Source: CAZDDA01 sp964568045
GTDB lineage: Bacteria > Bipolaricaulota > Bipolaricaulia > UBA7950 > UBA9294
Assembly (NCBI GenBank): GCA_964568045.1
Contig: CAZMOL010000032.1
Location: 1-18,624, forward strand
DNA length: 18,624 bases
Reading direction: 5' to 3'
Shown: positions 1-9,600 of the stretch, piece after piece
How positions within the stretch are numbered: the first letter of the stretch is position 1
How the letters are laid out: every line of letters begins with the position of its first letter
Translations under genes and position numbers: made by a program
The notes under the pieces: generated by a model
Told to the model about the DNA's origin: nothing
Database searches by the model: none
The model's input: the letters and a program-made list of their open reading frames with translations, nothing else

Positions 1-60
1 TCGGTTAGCCACGTACAGAGCTGACCGGAAACTACACCAAGAGTACGCATCCCTCATTGG

Positions 61-89
61 TTGCCCGCACAATGCGATTGGGATAGGAT
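61..89 (+). promoter_or_regulatory. Possible sigma70-type promoter of the defence cassette
   Basis: A -35-like hexamer TTGCCC (61-66) and a -10-like hexamer TAGGAT (84-89) are separated by exactly 17 nt. Each matches 4 of 6 consensus bases. The predicted transcription start near 96 lies about 35 nt before the hsdM remnant and about 210 nt before the helicase gene. No other promoter candidate was seen before the helicase, so this may drive the whole cassette. The match is weak and could be chance. Confidence 0.3.
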
Positions 90-131
90 CTTCTAGGTAA
101 GACAAGAACTGGTTAGCGAAGGGACGGGCAC

Positions 132-302
132 GTGGCGCGAAAGAATAAGAACACCAACAACGGCGCAACACTGGGGTTCGAGGAGACGTTGTGGCAGGCG
201 GCGAATAAGATGCGCGGTCACATGGACCCGTCGGAGTACAAGCACGTCTGCCTCGGGAATAAACAGGAGCAGCGCCCGGTTGTTGCTGGGAATGGGCAGT
301 AG
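132..302 (+). pseudogene. Truncated type I restriction methyltransferase N-terminus (hsdM remnant)
   Basis: A GTG-initiated frame of 56 codons, preceded by AAGGGA (119-124), encodes residues matching the N-terminal helical domain of HsdM, the N6-adenine methyltransferase subunit of type I restriction systems. The recognisable stretch runs from about residue 11 to 43 and contains LGFEETLWQAANKMRG and EYKHVCLG. Family members continue from the last of these into a hydrophobic segment (typically LIFLKYISD). Here the frame switches to an unrelated 14-residue tail and stops. A full HsdM is about 500 residues, so the catalytic domain, with its AdoMet and NPPF-type motifs, is absent. The stop (300-302) ends only 6 nt before the helicase ATG, so the stub may act as a leader cistron. 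It is best read as a deletion scar left when the present cassette replaced a type I system. A functional short peptide is possible but less likely. Confidence 0.75.
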
Positions 303-308
303 GGAGGA

Positions 309-3300
309 ATGACGGAGCTTCTTGACAACAAGGGTCAGAGAACCGTTGCTGATGCTCTGAGGAGGAACCTAGGAAATGGAGCTCGAGTGTCCATCGCATC
401 TAGCACCTTTTCGGTATTCGGCTTCGCGGGTCTCGCGGAGGGATTGGCAGGGACTCAGCAATTGCGTCTCCTTGTGTCTTCCTCTCCCGATGTAGCGGAT
501 CAGACACTCCGTGTTCAGGGGCTTGCCAGCGCTTCAGAGGATCGCAGATTCCGCAACGCGCTCAACTTGTCGAGGTTGGCAAGCTCGTGCGCTGCCTGGC
601 TTTTGCAGAACGCGGAAGTGAGATCGGTCAACTCCCCCATCCTTCAGAATCTCTTCCACATTGTAAGTTCAGAAGGCGAGCAGACTGCGATATCGGGTAG
701 TTCGACCTTCACGGCAGCCGGACTAGGGCTGAGTCCTTCATCTGGCTTCCAGATGAATACGCTCTTCACGGGTTCCGAGGAGACAACTGGCCTTCTTGCG
801 TGGTTTGAGTCGATCTGGAACAGCCGCGGCGCGAAGGATGCCAAGGCGTCCCTTGTTTCTCAGCTCTCCGAGATCTTCAGCGACAAAGCCCCGGGCCTGA
901 TCTACTACCTCATGCTGTACAGCATCTTCCAAGATGGACTCGACGATCTGACTGAAGATCGGATCATCAAGCCGCGAACAGGCATCAAAGATACCCTTGT
1001 CTGGAACAAGTTGTACCGCTTCCAGCGCGACGGGGTGCTGGGAGCCATCGACAAGATCGAGCGGCACAACGGCTGCATCATTGCCGACAGTGTGGGCTTG
1101 GGAAAGACCTTCGAAGCGCTCGCAATCATCAAGTACTACGAGCTGCGGAACGACCGTGTTCTGGTCCTCTGCCCCAAGAAACTCCGGGAGAACTGGACCA
1201 TCTACACAGTCAATGATCGTCGCAACCTGTTCGCCGCGGATCGTTTCAACTACGACGTCCTCAACCACACAGACCTCACGCGCCTGCAAGGGAAGTCTGG
1301 AGAGATCAACCTCGCGACGCTCAATTGGGGAAACTACGACCTCGTCGTGATCGACGAGTCGCACAATTTCCGCAACAACCCATCCCGCAAGGAGGGACTC
1401 ACCCGCTACTCACGGTTGATGCGGGAGATCATCCAGGACGGAGTGAAGACGAAGGTCCTCATGCTGTCGGCGACTCCCGTTAACAGCCGGATGAACGATC
1501 TGAAAAACCAGGTGGCCTTCATCACGGAGGGAGCTGATGAGGCCCTCGGCTCCGACGGAATCGCGAGTATCGAGCACACCCTTCGCCGCGCCCAGGCCCG
1601 ATTCAATCAGTGGGTTCGTCAGTCACCGAACGAGAGATCCGTGGAGGGACTGCTTGATGCTCTGCACCTTGACTACTTCAAGCTTCTGGATCTGCTGACG
1701 ATCGCCCGCTCTCGCAAACACATCGAGAAGTACTACGATCTCTCTGAGGTCGGCGACTTCCCCGAGCGCAACAAGCCGATCAACATCAAGGCCGATATCG
1801 ATACGAAAGGGGAGTTCCCTGCGCTCCGAGAGATCAACCGGGACATCCGACGTCTGAATCTGAGTTCGTACGCGCCCCTCAAGTACGTGCTTCCCGAGAA
1901 GCTCGCCGAGTACAGCCGCAAGTACGACATGCAGCTAGCTGGCGGTTCAGTCTTCAAACAGATCGACCGCGAGGAGAACTTAATCCACTTAATGCGCGTC
2001 AATCTCCTGAAGCGTATGGAGAGCTCGATCAATTCGTTTGCCCTCTCACTCGAGCGGCTCCTCCACAGCGTGCAGGGAATCATCGGGCGAATCGATGCTC
2101 ACGATGAGAGCGCGGTCGAAGAACTAGGGATCGAGGACATCGAGATCGAGGACGAGGCTTTCACGCCGCACCTTGTCGGCCGAAAGGTGAAGGTGCTCCT
2201 GAAGGACGTAGACCGTATTCGTTGGAGACAGGAGCTCAAGGAAGACGAGGAGCTCCTGGTCAAGCTCCTGCGAGAGGCTCGCGAGATCGACGCCGATCGT
2301 GACGAGAAGCTGCGTCGCTTAAAGGAGTCACTCAAGGAGAAATGGGCTGCACCGATCAACCCCGAGAACACGAAGGTTATCGTGTTCACCGCGTTCGCGG
2401 ATACTGCGCAGTACCTGTACGACAACATCGCAGAGTGGGCACGAGAAGCGCACGGGTTGCACTCGGCACTCGTCACCGGAGTCACCGGAAGCTGCAAGAC
2501 AACCATGCCGAAGCTGCACAAGGACATCGCATCGATCATCACCTCCTTCTCACCGCTCTCGAAGGAGCGCGACAAGATCGACGAGACCCTCGTCGATGAG
2601 ATCGATATCCTCATTGCCACAGACTGCATCTCGGAGGGCCAGAACCTTCAGGATTGCGACTACCTCGTCAACTACGACATCCACTGGAACCCCGTACGGA
2701 TCATCCAGCGGTTTGGGCGCATCGATCGCCTTGGGTCCCAGAATCAAGTCGTCCAGCTGGTCAACTTCTGGCCGAACATGGAGCTCGACGAGTACATTAA
2801 CCTTGAAGCCCGCGTGTCCGGGCGGATGGTGCTTCTCGACATCTCAGCCACCGGCGAGGAAAACATCATCGAGTCTACGGATGCTGACAAGATGAACGAC
2901 CTTGAGTACCGCCGCCGCCAGCTGGAGCAGCTGCAGAATGAAGTCGTCGACATGGAGGACCTGTCAGACGGGATCTCGATTACCGACATGACGCTCAACG
3001 ATTTCCGTATGGACCTCGCCGAGTACATGAAGGCGAACAGCGAACGTCTCGCAAGGATAGAACTCGGAGCTTTTTCCGTGATGTGCCCGGACGAGCTGTT
3101 CGAGGATCTACAGGTCGAGCCTGGCGTCCTCTTCTTCCTGCGAAGCGAGAATAAGCAGCACGCTGCCGGGGCTTCGAACGCGCTGGATCCACACTACCTT
3201 GTGCTGGTTTCGGATTCGGCAGAAGTCCTGCTCAACTACACGCAGGCGAAGAGAATCCTCGACTTGCTCAAGAAGCTGACGCTTGGGCGTATCGAGCCCG

Positions 3301-3542
3301 ACGATAGGGCCATCTACATCTTCAACGGGCAAACCGGAGACGGAACGGACATGTCTCACTACCAGTCGCTCCTTGCCTGCGCTGTCAGAGCGATCACGGG
3401 AAAGGCAGAAGAGCGCGGCGTGGAGAGCCTCTTCCATCGCGGGGGGACCACACTCAGTGGCGCGACGTTCCAGGGCATCGACGACTTCGAAGTCGTCGCC
3501 TATCTCATTCTCGTTCGGGATGAAGCGGAGACGAATGACTAG
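309..3542 (+). CDS. PLD-like/SNF2-type DEAD/DEAH helicase of the defence cassette
   Basis: This 1077-residue protein is a predicted ATP-dependent DNA translocase or helicase. Residues 1 to about 180 resemble the phospholipase D-like domain of anti-phage helicases, but the HKD motif is degenerate: FHIV near H117 in place of HxK, then GSSTF at 130-134. This half is therefore probably a binding module, not a nuclease. The first RecA-like domain has Walker A DSVGLGKT (260-267), the DESH box (349-352) and SATP (387-390). The second domain has motif VI QRFGRIDRLGS (800-810). Helical inserts fill about 420-700. The ATG at 309 is kept because its N-terminus (TELLDNKGQRTVADAL) matches the family pattern. 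The purine-rich GGGAGG (302-307) is unusually close, so translation may depend on coupling to the upstream hsdM stub. The end overlaps the next gene by 8 nt. The exact role in defence is inferred from its neighbours. Confidence 0.88.
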   Translation: MTELLDNKGQRTVADALRRNLGNGARVSIASSTFSVFGFAGLAEGLAGTQQLRLLVSSSPDVADQTLRVQGLASASEDRRFRNALNLSRLASSCAAWLLQNAEVRSVNSPILQNLFHIVSSEGEQTAISGSSTFTAAGLGLSPSSGFQMNTLFTGSEETTGLLAWFESIWNSRGAKDAKASLVSQLSEIFSDKAPGLIYYLMLYSIFQDGLDDLTEDRIIKPRTGIKDTLVWNKLYRFQRDGVLGAIDKIERHNGCIIADSVGLGKTFEALAIIKYYELRNDRVLVLCPKKLRENWTIYTVNDRRNLFAADRFNYDVLNHTDLTRLQGKSGEINLATLNWGNYDLVVIDESHNFRNNPSRKEGLTRYSRLMREIIQDGVKTKVLMLSATPVNSRMNDLKNQVAFITEGADEALGSDGIASIEHTLRRAQARFNQWVRQSPNERSVEGLLDALHLDYFKLLDLLTIARSRKHIEKYYDLSEVGDFPERNKPINIKADIDTKGEFPALREINRDIRRLNLSSYAPLKYVLPEKLAEYSRKYDMQLAGGSVFKQIDREENLIHLMRVNLLKRMESSINSFALSLERLLHSVQGIIGRIDAHDESAVEELGIEDIEIEDEAFTPHLVGRKVKVLLKDVDRIRWRQELKEDEELLVKLLREAREIDADRDEKLRRLKESLKEKWAAPINPENTKVIVFTAFADTAQYLYDNIAEWAREAHGLHSALVTGVTGSCKTTMPKLHKDIASIITSFSPLSKERDKIDETLVDEIDILIATDCISEGQNLQDCDYLVNYDIHWNPVRIIQRFGRIDRLGSQNQVVQLVNFWPNMELDEYINLEARVSGRMVLLDISATGEENIIESTDADKMNDLEYRRRQLEQLQNEVVDMEDLSDGISITDMTLNDFRMDLAEYMKANSERLARIELGAFSVMCPDELFEDLQVEPGVLFFLRSENKQHAAGASNALDPHYLVLVSDSAEVLLNYTQAKRILDLLKKLTLGRIEPDDRAIYIFNGQTGDGTDMSHYQSLLACAVRAITGKAEERGVESLFHRGGTTLSGATFQGIDDFEVVAYLILVRDEAETND

Positions 3543-4290
3543 GCCACTGACGCAATACTTCGCCTTTCCGGAGTCAACACTCCTTGGGAAACGCGTCTAC
3601 AAGCGCATGTTCCACGAGAGCGCGAAGCTTGGCGCCAGGGACAAGCGAATCCTTTCCGAGGACGTGGACACCATCACGTGGACACATACGCTGAAGCCGG
3701 GAACTGTGCCCATCGCTCCGTATGTAGACGAGCGGTGCGAGTACGGTGAGATCGCGGTGATGGAGATGGCGCTGAGATCACCCAAGCAGACGGCAAGAAT
3801 TGCTGAGATTGTCCACCGTGCGATTCCGTATCCGCTTGTCCTCATCTTGATGGATGGATCGAAAGCACGACTGAGTCTCGCGTCGAAGCGCTTCAGCGAG
3901 GCGGAGAAGGACGCCATCATCGCCGATGAGTTCTTTACCACAGAGTGGCTCGACCTGGGGAACCTGGAACCCATCGAAGAAGCGTTTGTCCATAGCTTGG
4001 CTCTACCCGGTCTGCCGCACACCGACTTCCATTTGCTCTACTGCGCGTGGGTCGATCGGGTGGTCGCGCTGGAATGTGCCCGGAGAACGGGAGCATTCCG
4101 CCTCACGCACACGGTTGACCAGTCTGCTGATCGGCGCGCAGCCTTAGCCGCGTGTCGCGAGCTGGAGGCTCGCATTGCTGAGGAGCGGGCAGCGCTTCGG
4201 AAGGAGTCCCAGTTCAATCGGCAAGTTGACCGCAACGTACGGATCAAGAAGATGGAGCAGGAACTGGCTCGGAAGGTGGCTTCGCTGTGA
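3535..4290 (+). CDS. DUF4391-like protein
   Basis: This 251-residue protein matches, by pattern, DUF4391, a family without an assigned biochemical function that I recall occurring beside SNF2-type helicases and type III-like Mod/Res genes. Recognisable features are FPESTLLGKRVYKR near the start, a DVDTITWTHTLKPGTV segment, and a central alternating hydrophobic core ending in YPLVLILMDG. About 45 C-terminal residues are charged and helical, likely coiled coil, suggesting oligomerisation or docking to the helicase. The ATG at 3535 is chosen because GCGGAG (3525-3530) sits 4 nt upstream. An in-frame ATG at 3520 is also possible. It overlaps the helicase end by 8 nt and the next gene by 4 nt (GTGA), so expression is translationally coupled. 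No catalytic motif is visible. I infer a structural or specificity role in the complex. Confidence 0.8.
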   Translation: MTRPLTQYFAFPESTLLGKRVYKRMFHESAKLGARDKRILSEDVDTITWTHTLKPGTVPIAPYVDERCEYGEIAVMEMALRSPKQTARIAEIVHRAIPYPLVLILMDGSKARLSLASKRFSEAEKDAIIADEFFTTEWLDLGNLEPIEEAFVHSLALPGLPHTDFHLLYCAWVDRVVALECARRTGAFRLTHTVDQSADRRAALAACRELEARIAEERAALRKESQFNRQVDRNVRIKKMEQELARKVASL

Positions 4291-4760
4291 TCAAGTACTT
4301 CGCATATGGATCGAATATGGATCTAGAGCGCATCACGGAACGGATTGGCAGATGTCCTGTTGCTAAGCCAGTCACGTTGGCAGGATATGAGCTGCGCTTC
4401 AACAAGAAGGCTAAGACCAATCCCGAAGAGGGGTTTGCGAACATCGAGTCGCGCGAGGGACAGGTAGTCCCAGGTGTCGTATATGACATCACCGAGGAAG
4501 AGCTGACGCGCATTGATGGGCGAGAGGGTGTTCAGAATGGCCACTATAGGCACTCCGCGGTCTCTGTCAAGACTGCGGACGGGAATCTGATTGACGCAGT
4601 CGCTCATGTCGCATGTGGTGAATGGGTTCGGGAAGGGCTATTGCCGAGACAGGATTATCTGGATCATCTTCTAGCAGGGGAGAGAATGCTTCCCGAAGGC
4701 CATGTACAGCGGTTGAGGCAACAGGAAGTCCTGGACAATCACGAAGGTGGGAGCAACTGA
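4287..4760 (+). CDS. Gamma-glutamylcyclotransferase-like (GGCT/AIG2-type) protein
   Basis: This 157-residue protein has the GGCT fold signature. It has the substrate-binding loop YFAYGSN (residues 4-10), the GVVYDI strand (63-68), and the catalytic glutamate in IDGREGV (E80), equivalent to the general base of human GGCT in its LDxxEGV context, followed by the Y of NGHY. The family releases 5-oxoproline from gamma-glutamyl peptides or amines, and some members act on gamma-glutamyl adducts of other compounds. The GTG start overlaps the preceding stop as GTGA, and the TGA stop overlaps the Mod ATG by 1 nt. It is therefore an integral cistron, not a bystander. All key residues look intact. Its substrate in a DNA-defence operon is unknown. 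Possibilities include processing a gamma-glutamyl modification, or a metabolic effector role. The family call is firm and the role is open. Confidence 0.85.
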   Translation: MIKYFAYGSNMDLERITERIGRCPVAKPVTLAGYELRFNKKAKTNPEEGFANIESREGQVVPGVVYDITEEELTRIDGREGVQNGHYRHSAVSVKTADGNLIDAVAHVACGEWVREGLLPRQDYLDHLLAGERMLPEGHVQRLRQQEVLDNHEGGSN

Positions 4761-6679
4761 TGGACAAGCTGGATCCAAAGGCGGATGGGGCAACACCGGA
4801 CATTGTGGAGCAGAACGTCGAGCAGTTGAAGGCGCTGTTTCCGGAGATCGTCACCGAGGGCAGGGTCGACTTCGATGCGCTTCGCGAGCTCCTCGGCAAC
4901 TACACGGACGACCGCGAGGAGCGCTATAGCTTCACCTGGAACGGCAAGAGCCGCGCGCGACGGCTTGCCCAGACGCCATCGACGGGAACCCTCCGTCCGT
5001 GCCGCGAGGAGTCCGTGAACTGGGATACCACGCAGAACCTGTTCATCGAGGGCGAGAACCTCGAGGTCCTAAAGCTCCTGCAGAAGTCGTACCACCGGAA
5101 GATCAAGATGATCTACATCGACCCGCCATACAACACGGGTGGCGACCTTGTCTATCCAGACGCATTCGCCGATACCATTGCCAACTACATGAAGCTGACG
5201 GGCCAACGGGACGATGGTGATAGACCCGTCTCATCCATCACCGAATCTTCCGGACGGTACCATACAAAGTGGCTGAACATGATCTACCCGCGGCTTCAGC
5301 TTGCGAGGAACCTCCTTACCGAGGATGGCGCGATTGCGATCTCCATCGATGATCATGAGTTGCACAACCTGAGACATGTCTGCGACGAGGTCTTCGGGCC
5401 AGAGAATCTCATCGGCTGCGTGACGAGAGCAACGGGAACAACGACGGGACAAGATGCTGGGACCGTAGGATCATCACTTGATTACCTGCTGATGTACAGC
5501 CGAGGCACAGCATTCACACTAGGGGGTGTCCAGCTTTCAGAGAGCGACAAGGTCCGATTCAACCGCGAAGATGAGCGCGGCAAGTATTCGATCTTGCAGT
5601 TGCGCAAGACAGGAAGCGCAGATCGGCGCGAGGACAGACCATCGATGTACTACGCAGTCGAGGCACCTGATAGCACTAAGGTCTGGCCAATTGGTCCCGG
5701 CGGCTACGAGAGCCGATGGCGCTTCGGCCCCGAGACATACAAGAAGTTCAAGGCGGAAGGGCTCATCGAATGGTTGGAACGAGAGGAAGGGGGGTACACA
5801 CCGTATGTGAAGTACTACCTCGAGGGAAGGGTTAAACAGGTCTCGAACCTGTGGACGGATCTTGATGGAAACAAGAAGGGGACCATCGAGCTTCGAGAAC
5901 TGTTCGGCCGGAACGTGTTTGACAATCCTAAGCCAACGGCTCTGCTTGAGAGAATCATACAAGTCACTACCGACGACGACAGCCTGGTCTTGGACTTCTT
6001 CGCGGGCTCCTGCACTACGGCACACGCACTCCTCTCACTCAACGTGAAGGCAAACGCCGGGAGGAGGTTCATCATGGTCCAGCTTCCGGAGCTATGTGAT
6101 CCGAAGTCCGAGGCAGCCAAGGCTGGATATGCGAACATCGCTGAAATCGGCAAGGAACGTATCCGTCGAGTCCTTACCGCGCTTCAAGCCATGGACCATG
6201 GACGAGGAGAAAACAATCAGATGCAGCTGCTTTCCACAGACGAGGGCGGGCCATCGCTCGACCTGGGCTTCAAGGTGCTGAAGCTCGACGACAGCAACGT
6301 CAAGGAGTGGGATGCGAGCTTCGAAGACGTTGAGGGTGCTCTCCTGTCTTCTGTTGAGAACATCAAGTCGGGTCGCGGTGAGACCGACGTGCTATACGAA
6401 CTGCTCCTCAAGCTCGGCCTCGATCTTGCCGTTCCGATGGAGCAGCGTCAGATCTCCGGAAAGCCCGTCCACATCATCGGGGCCGGCGCACTGATTGTCT
6501 GTCTCGCCGACGAGATCGGCCTCGCCGTCGTTGAGGGAATTGCTGCCCTCAAGGAAGAGCTTGCCCCGGAAACGATCCGTGTCGTGTTCAAGGATTCGGG
6601 CTTCGCGGATGACGTGGTCAAGACCAACGCTGTCCAGATTCTCCATCAAGCAGGAATCGAAGATGTGAGGAGCCTGTGA
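4760..6679 (+). CDS. Type III-like site-specific DNA methyltransferase (Mod)
   Basis: This 639-residue beta-class amino-methyltransferase is predicted to transfer a methyl group from AdoMet to adenine N6 (or cytosine N4) and to provide sequence recognition for the partner Res. The motif order is that of type III Mod proteins: catalytic motif IV DPPY (121-124, within MIYIDPPYNTGG), then a variable target-recognition region of roughly 200-370, then motif I FFAGSCTTAHALL starting at 413. Canonical motif I is FxGxG, and here Cys418 replaces the second glycine (TGC at 6011-6013). This is atypical, and AdoMet binding may be altered. The ATG at 4760 is preferred over an upstream in-frame start because GGTGGGAG (4746-4753) precedes it by 6 nt and the upstream extension overlaps the cyclotransferase coding region. 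Res begins 2 nt after the stop. Length and architecture are otherwise complete. Confidence 0.9.
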   Translation: MDKLDPKADGATPDIVEQNVEQLKALFPEIVTEGRVDFDALRELLGNYTDDREERYSFTWNGKSRARRLAQTPSTGTLRPCREESVNWDTTQNLFIEGENLEVLKLLQKSYHRKIKMIYIDPPYNTGGDLVYPDAFADTIANYMKLTGQRDDGDRPVSSITESSGRYHTKWLNMIYPRLQLARNLLTEDGAIAISIDDHELHNLRHVCDEVFGPENLIGCVTRATGTTTGQDAGTVGSSLDYLLMYSRGTAFTLGGVQLSESDKVRFNREDERGKYSILQLRKTGSADRREDRPSMYYAVEAPDSTKVWPIGPGGYESRWRFGPETYKKFKAEGLIEWLEREEGGYTPYVKYYLEGRVKQVSNLWTDLDGNKKGTIELRELFGRNVFDNPKPTALLERIIQVTTDDDSLVLDFFAGSCTTAHALLSLNVKANAGRRFIMVQLPELCDPKSEAAKAGYANIAEIGKERIRRVLTALQAMDHGRGENNQMQLLSTDEGGPSLDLGFKVLKLDDSNVKEWDASFEDVEGALLSSVENIKSGRGETDVLYELLLKLGLDLAVPMEQRQISGKPVHIIGAGALIVCLADEIGLAVVEGIAALKEELAPETIRVVFKDSGFADDVVKTNAVQILHQAGIEDVRSL

Positions 6680-6680
6680 C

Positions 6681-9600
6681 ATGCCCGGGATGAAGCTTCA
6701 ATTCGACCCGAATCTCGACTTCCAGCGCGAGGCTGTCAACTCAATTGTGGATCTGTTCGAAGGGCAGGAAGGAGATCTGTCGCACCAACTTCACCGTCGC
6801 GCCGCTGAAGCGAGAAGAGGGTCGGCTCGACGGGATGGAACAATCCGACCTCGGAATCGGCAATCGCCTCCGCTTGCTCGACGAAGACATCTTCAAGAAC
6901 GTGTGCGCGGTCCAGCTGCGGAATGGCCTAGCACGTTCCGATGTGCTTGATGGACTCAACTTCACGGTGGAGATGGAAACGGGCACCGGGAAGACCTACG
7001 TGTATCTCCGCACGATCTTTGAACTCCATCGCGAGTACGGATTTACGAAGTTCATCGTCGTGGTGCCCTCGATTGCCATCAAGGAGGGTGTCTACAAAGC
7101 GCTCCAGATCACCGAGGAGCACTTCAAGGGGCTGTACGACAATGCCCGCTTCGACTTCTTCGTCTACAACTCGCAGGATCTGAATAAGGTGCGGAACTTC
7201 GCGACCAGCGATTGCATCCAGATCATGGTCATCAACATCGACGCCTTCCGGAAGAGCTTCGATGATCCGGAAAAGGAGTCGAAGGCCAACATCATCCACC
7301 GCCCACACGATCGCATGACGGGCAGCAAGCCGATTGAGTTCATCCAGGCGACGAATCCCATCGTCATCATCGATGAACCGCAGAGTGTGGATACGACCGA
7401 GAAGAGTCGGGCGGCAATACGCTCCCTCAATCCGCTCTGCACGCTGCGCTACTCGGCGACCCATGTTGACAAGTACAACATGATGTACAAGCTCGATTCT
7501 GTCGACGCTTACAGCAGGGAGCTTGTCAAGCAAATCGAAGTTGCCAGCGTCGAAGTCCAGGATGCCCACAACAAGGCGTTCATTCGGCTTCTCAAGGTCG
7601 ACAACAAGAAGAGCCCGATCACGGCGCAGGTTGAGATTGACGTTCGGCAAGGTAGCGGATCGGTGAAGCGAACGAAGAAGACGGTTCGAAGCGGTGATGA
7701 TCTGCTGGAACTCTCAGGCGGACGCGATGTCTACGATGGTTATATCGTTGAGAATATCTACTGCGAGTCAGGGAACGAATACGTCAGCTTCACCAGCAAG
7801 CCCGACATCATCCGTCTGAACCAAGTGATCGGTGACGTCAATGATGATGAGCAGAAGCGGCTGCAGATCCGCAAGACGATCGAAGAGCACCTCGATAAAG
7901 AGATGCTGCTGCGTCCGCGAGGCTTGAAGGTGCTCAGCTTGTTCTTCATCGATCGTGTGGCCAACTACCGTGACTACGACGACGAGGGGAATCCCCTTCC
8001 TGGGAAGTACGCGGAGATCTTCGAGGAGGAATACGCGCGCGCCATCCGGAGACCCAAGTACAGCCAGCTCTTCGATGGAGCGGATCTCGAGACCGCGGCC
8101 CACGGTGTGCACAACGGGTACTTCGCCATCGATCGCAAGAAGGACGCAACCGGAGCCGGTCGATTCAAGGAATCCCGTGGCGAAGGAACGGCACAGGCGG
8201 ATGAGAGCGCCTACCAGCTCATCATGCGAGACAAAGAGAAGCTCCTCAGCTTCGACTCGAAGCTGAAGTTCATCTTCTCTCACTCGGCACTTCGGGAAGG
8301 CTGGGACAACCCGAATGTCTTCCAGATCTGCACGCTGAATGAGACATCGTCGGTGATGAAGAAACGCCAGGAGATAGGTCGAGGTCTTCGCATCGCTGTC
8401 AACCAAGACGGGGAGCGTGTACATGGCTTTGACGTCAACACCCTGACGGTGATGGCGAACGAGTCGTACGAGGAATTCGCACGTCAGCTGCAGCGCGAAA
8501 TCGAGCGGGAAGAAGGAATCCGTTTCGGCGTCGTTGAACATCATCTATTCGCCAACATCCCAATCCCGACAGAGGATCACCAAACACAGTACTTTGGCGT
8601 CGATGCGTCACAGATGGTCTGGGAACACTTGAAGGCTCAGGGTTACATCGATGCAGCAGGCAAGGTTCAAGACAAGCTTCGCGCCGATCTCAAGAGTGGA
8701 GATGTTGATCTCCCCGAAGATTTTGCGAAGCACGAAGCGCAGATCCTCGCCGCGTTGCGCAAGGTCTCAGGCAACCTCAACATCAAGAATGCGGCCGACC
8801 GGAAGCAGGTAAGACTCAACAAGGCCGTCTTCCTGGGCGAGGAGTTCAAGCAGCTGTGGGACCGCATCAAGTATCAAACGACGTTTCGTGTCGACTTCGA
8901 TCCCGAAGAGCTGATCAAGAAGTGTGTTGACGAAATCTCCAAGAATCTGATCGTCGGCAAAGCACGTTTCGTTTACCGGAAGAGCCAATTGGAGATCGAT
9001 CATGGAGGTGTTCAGGCACAACAGGTCAAGGAGAGCACGCACGTAACCGAATCGCGGGATTATCAACTCCCAGATGTGGTGAGCTATCTACAGAACGAAA
9101 CGAACCTAACTCGACGAACGCTGGTGTGGATTCTTGTGGAGAGCAGTCGCCTGCACGATTTCGTCAACAACCCGCAAAAGTACATCGAACAGGTCTCCGA
9201 GATCATCAAGCGGCAGATGCGGCTTCTCATCGTGGACGGCATCAAGTACCAGAAGATTGGGGACAGAGCCTGCTACGCCCAGGAGCTGTTCGAGGAGAAC
9301 GAGCTGTTCGGTTACCTCAGCAAGAACATGATCGAGAGCAAGAAGTCGGTCTACGACCACGTCGTCTATGACTCGGACGTAGAGGAGGAATTCGCCAAGT
9401 CGTTCGAGGTAAGCGACGACGTGAAGGTCTACGCCAAGCTGCCAGCGTGGTTCAAGATTGATACCCCGCTTGGCGGATACAACCCCGACTGGGCTGTTCT
9501 CGTCGACACTGATGGGCAAGACCGCCTGTACTTCGTCGTCGAGACCAAAGGGAACCTTTTCAGCGACGCCCTGCGTCCCGCCGAGAAAGCCAAGATCGAC

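Noticed and set aside
4622..4759. N-terminal extension of Mod by 46 residues.
   Set aside because: It lies within the cyclotransferase coding region in another frame, has low-complexity Ser/Gly/Arg content, and a good ribosome site supports ATG 4760.
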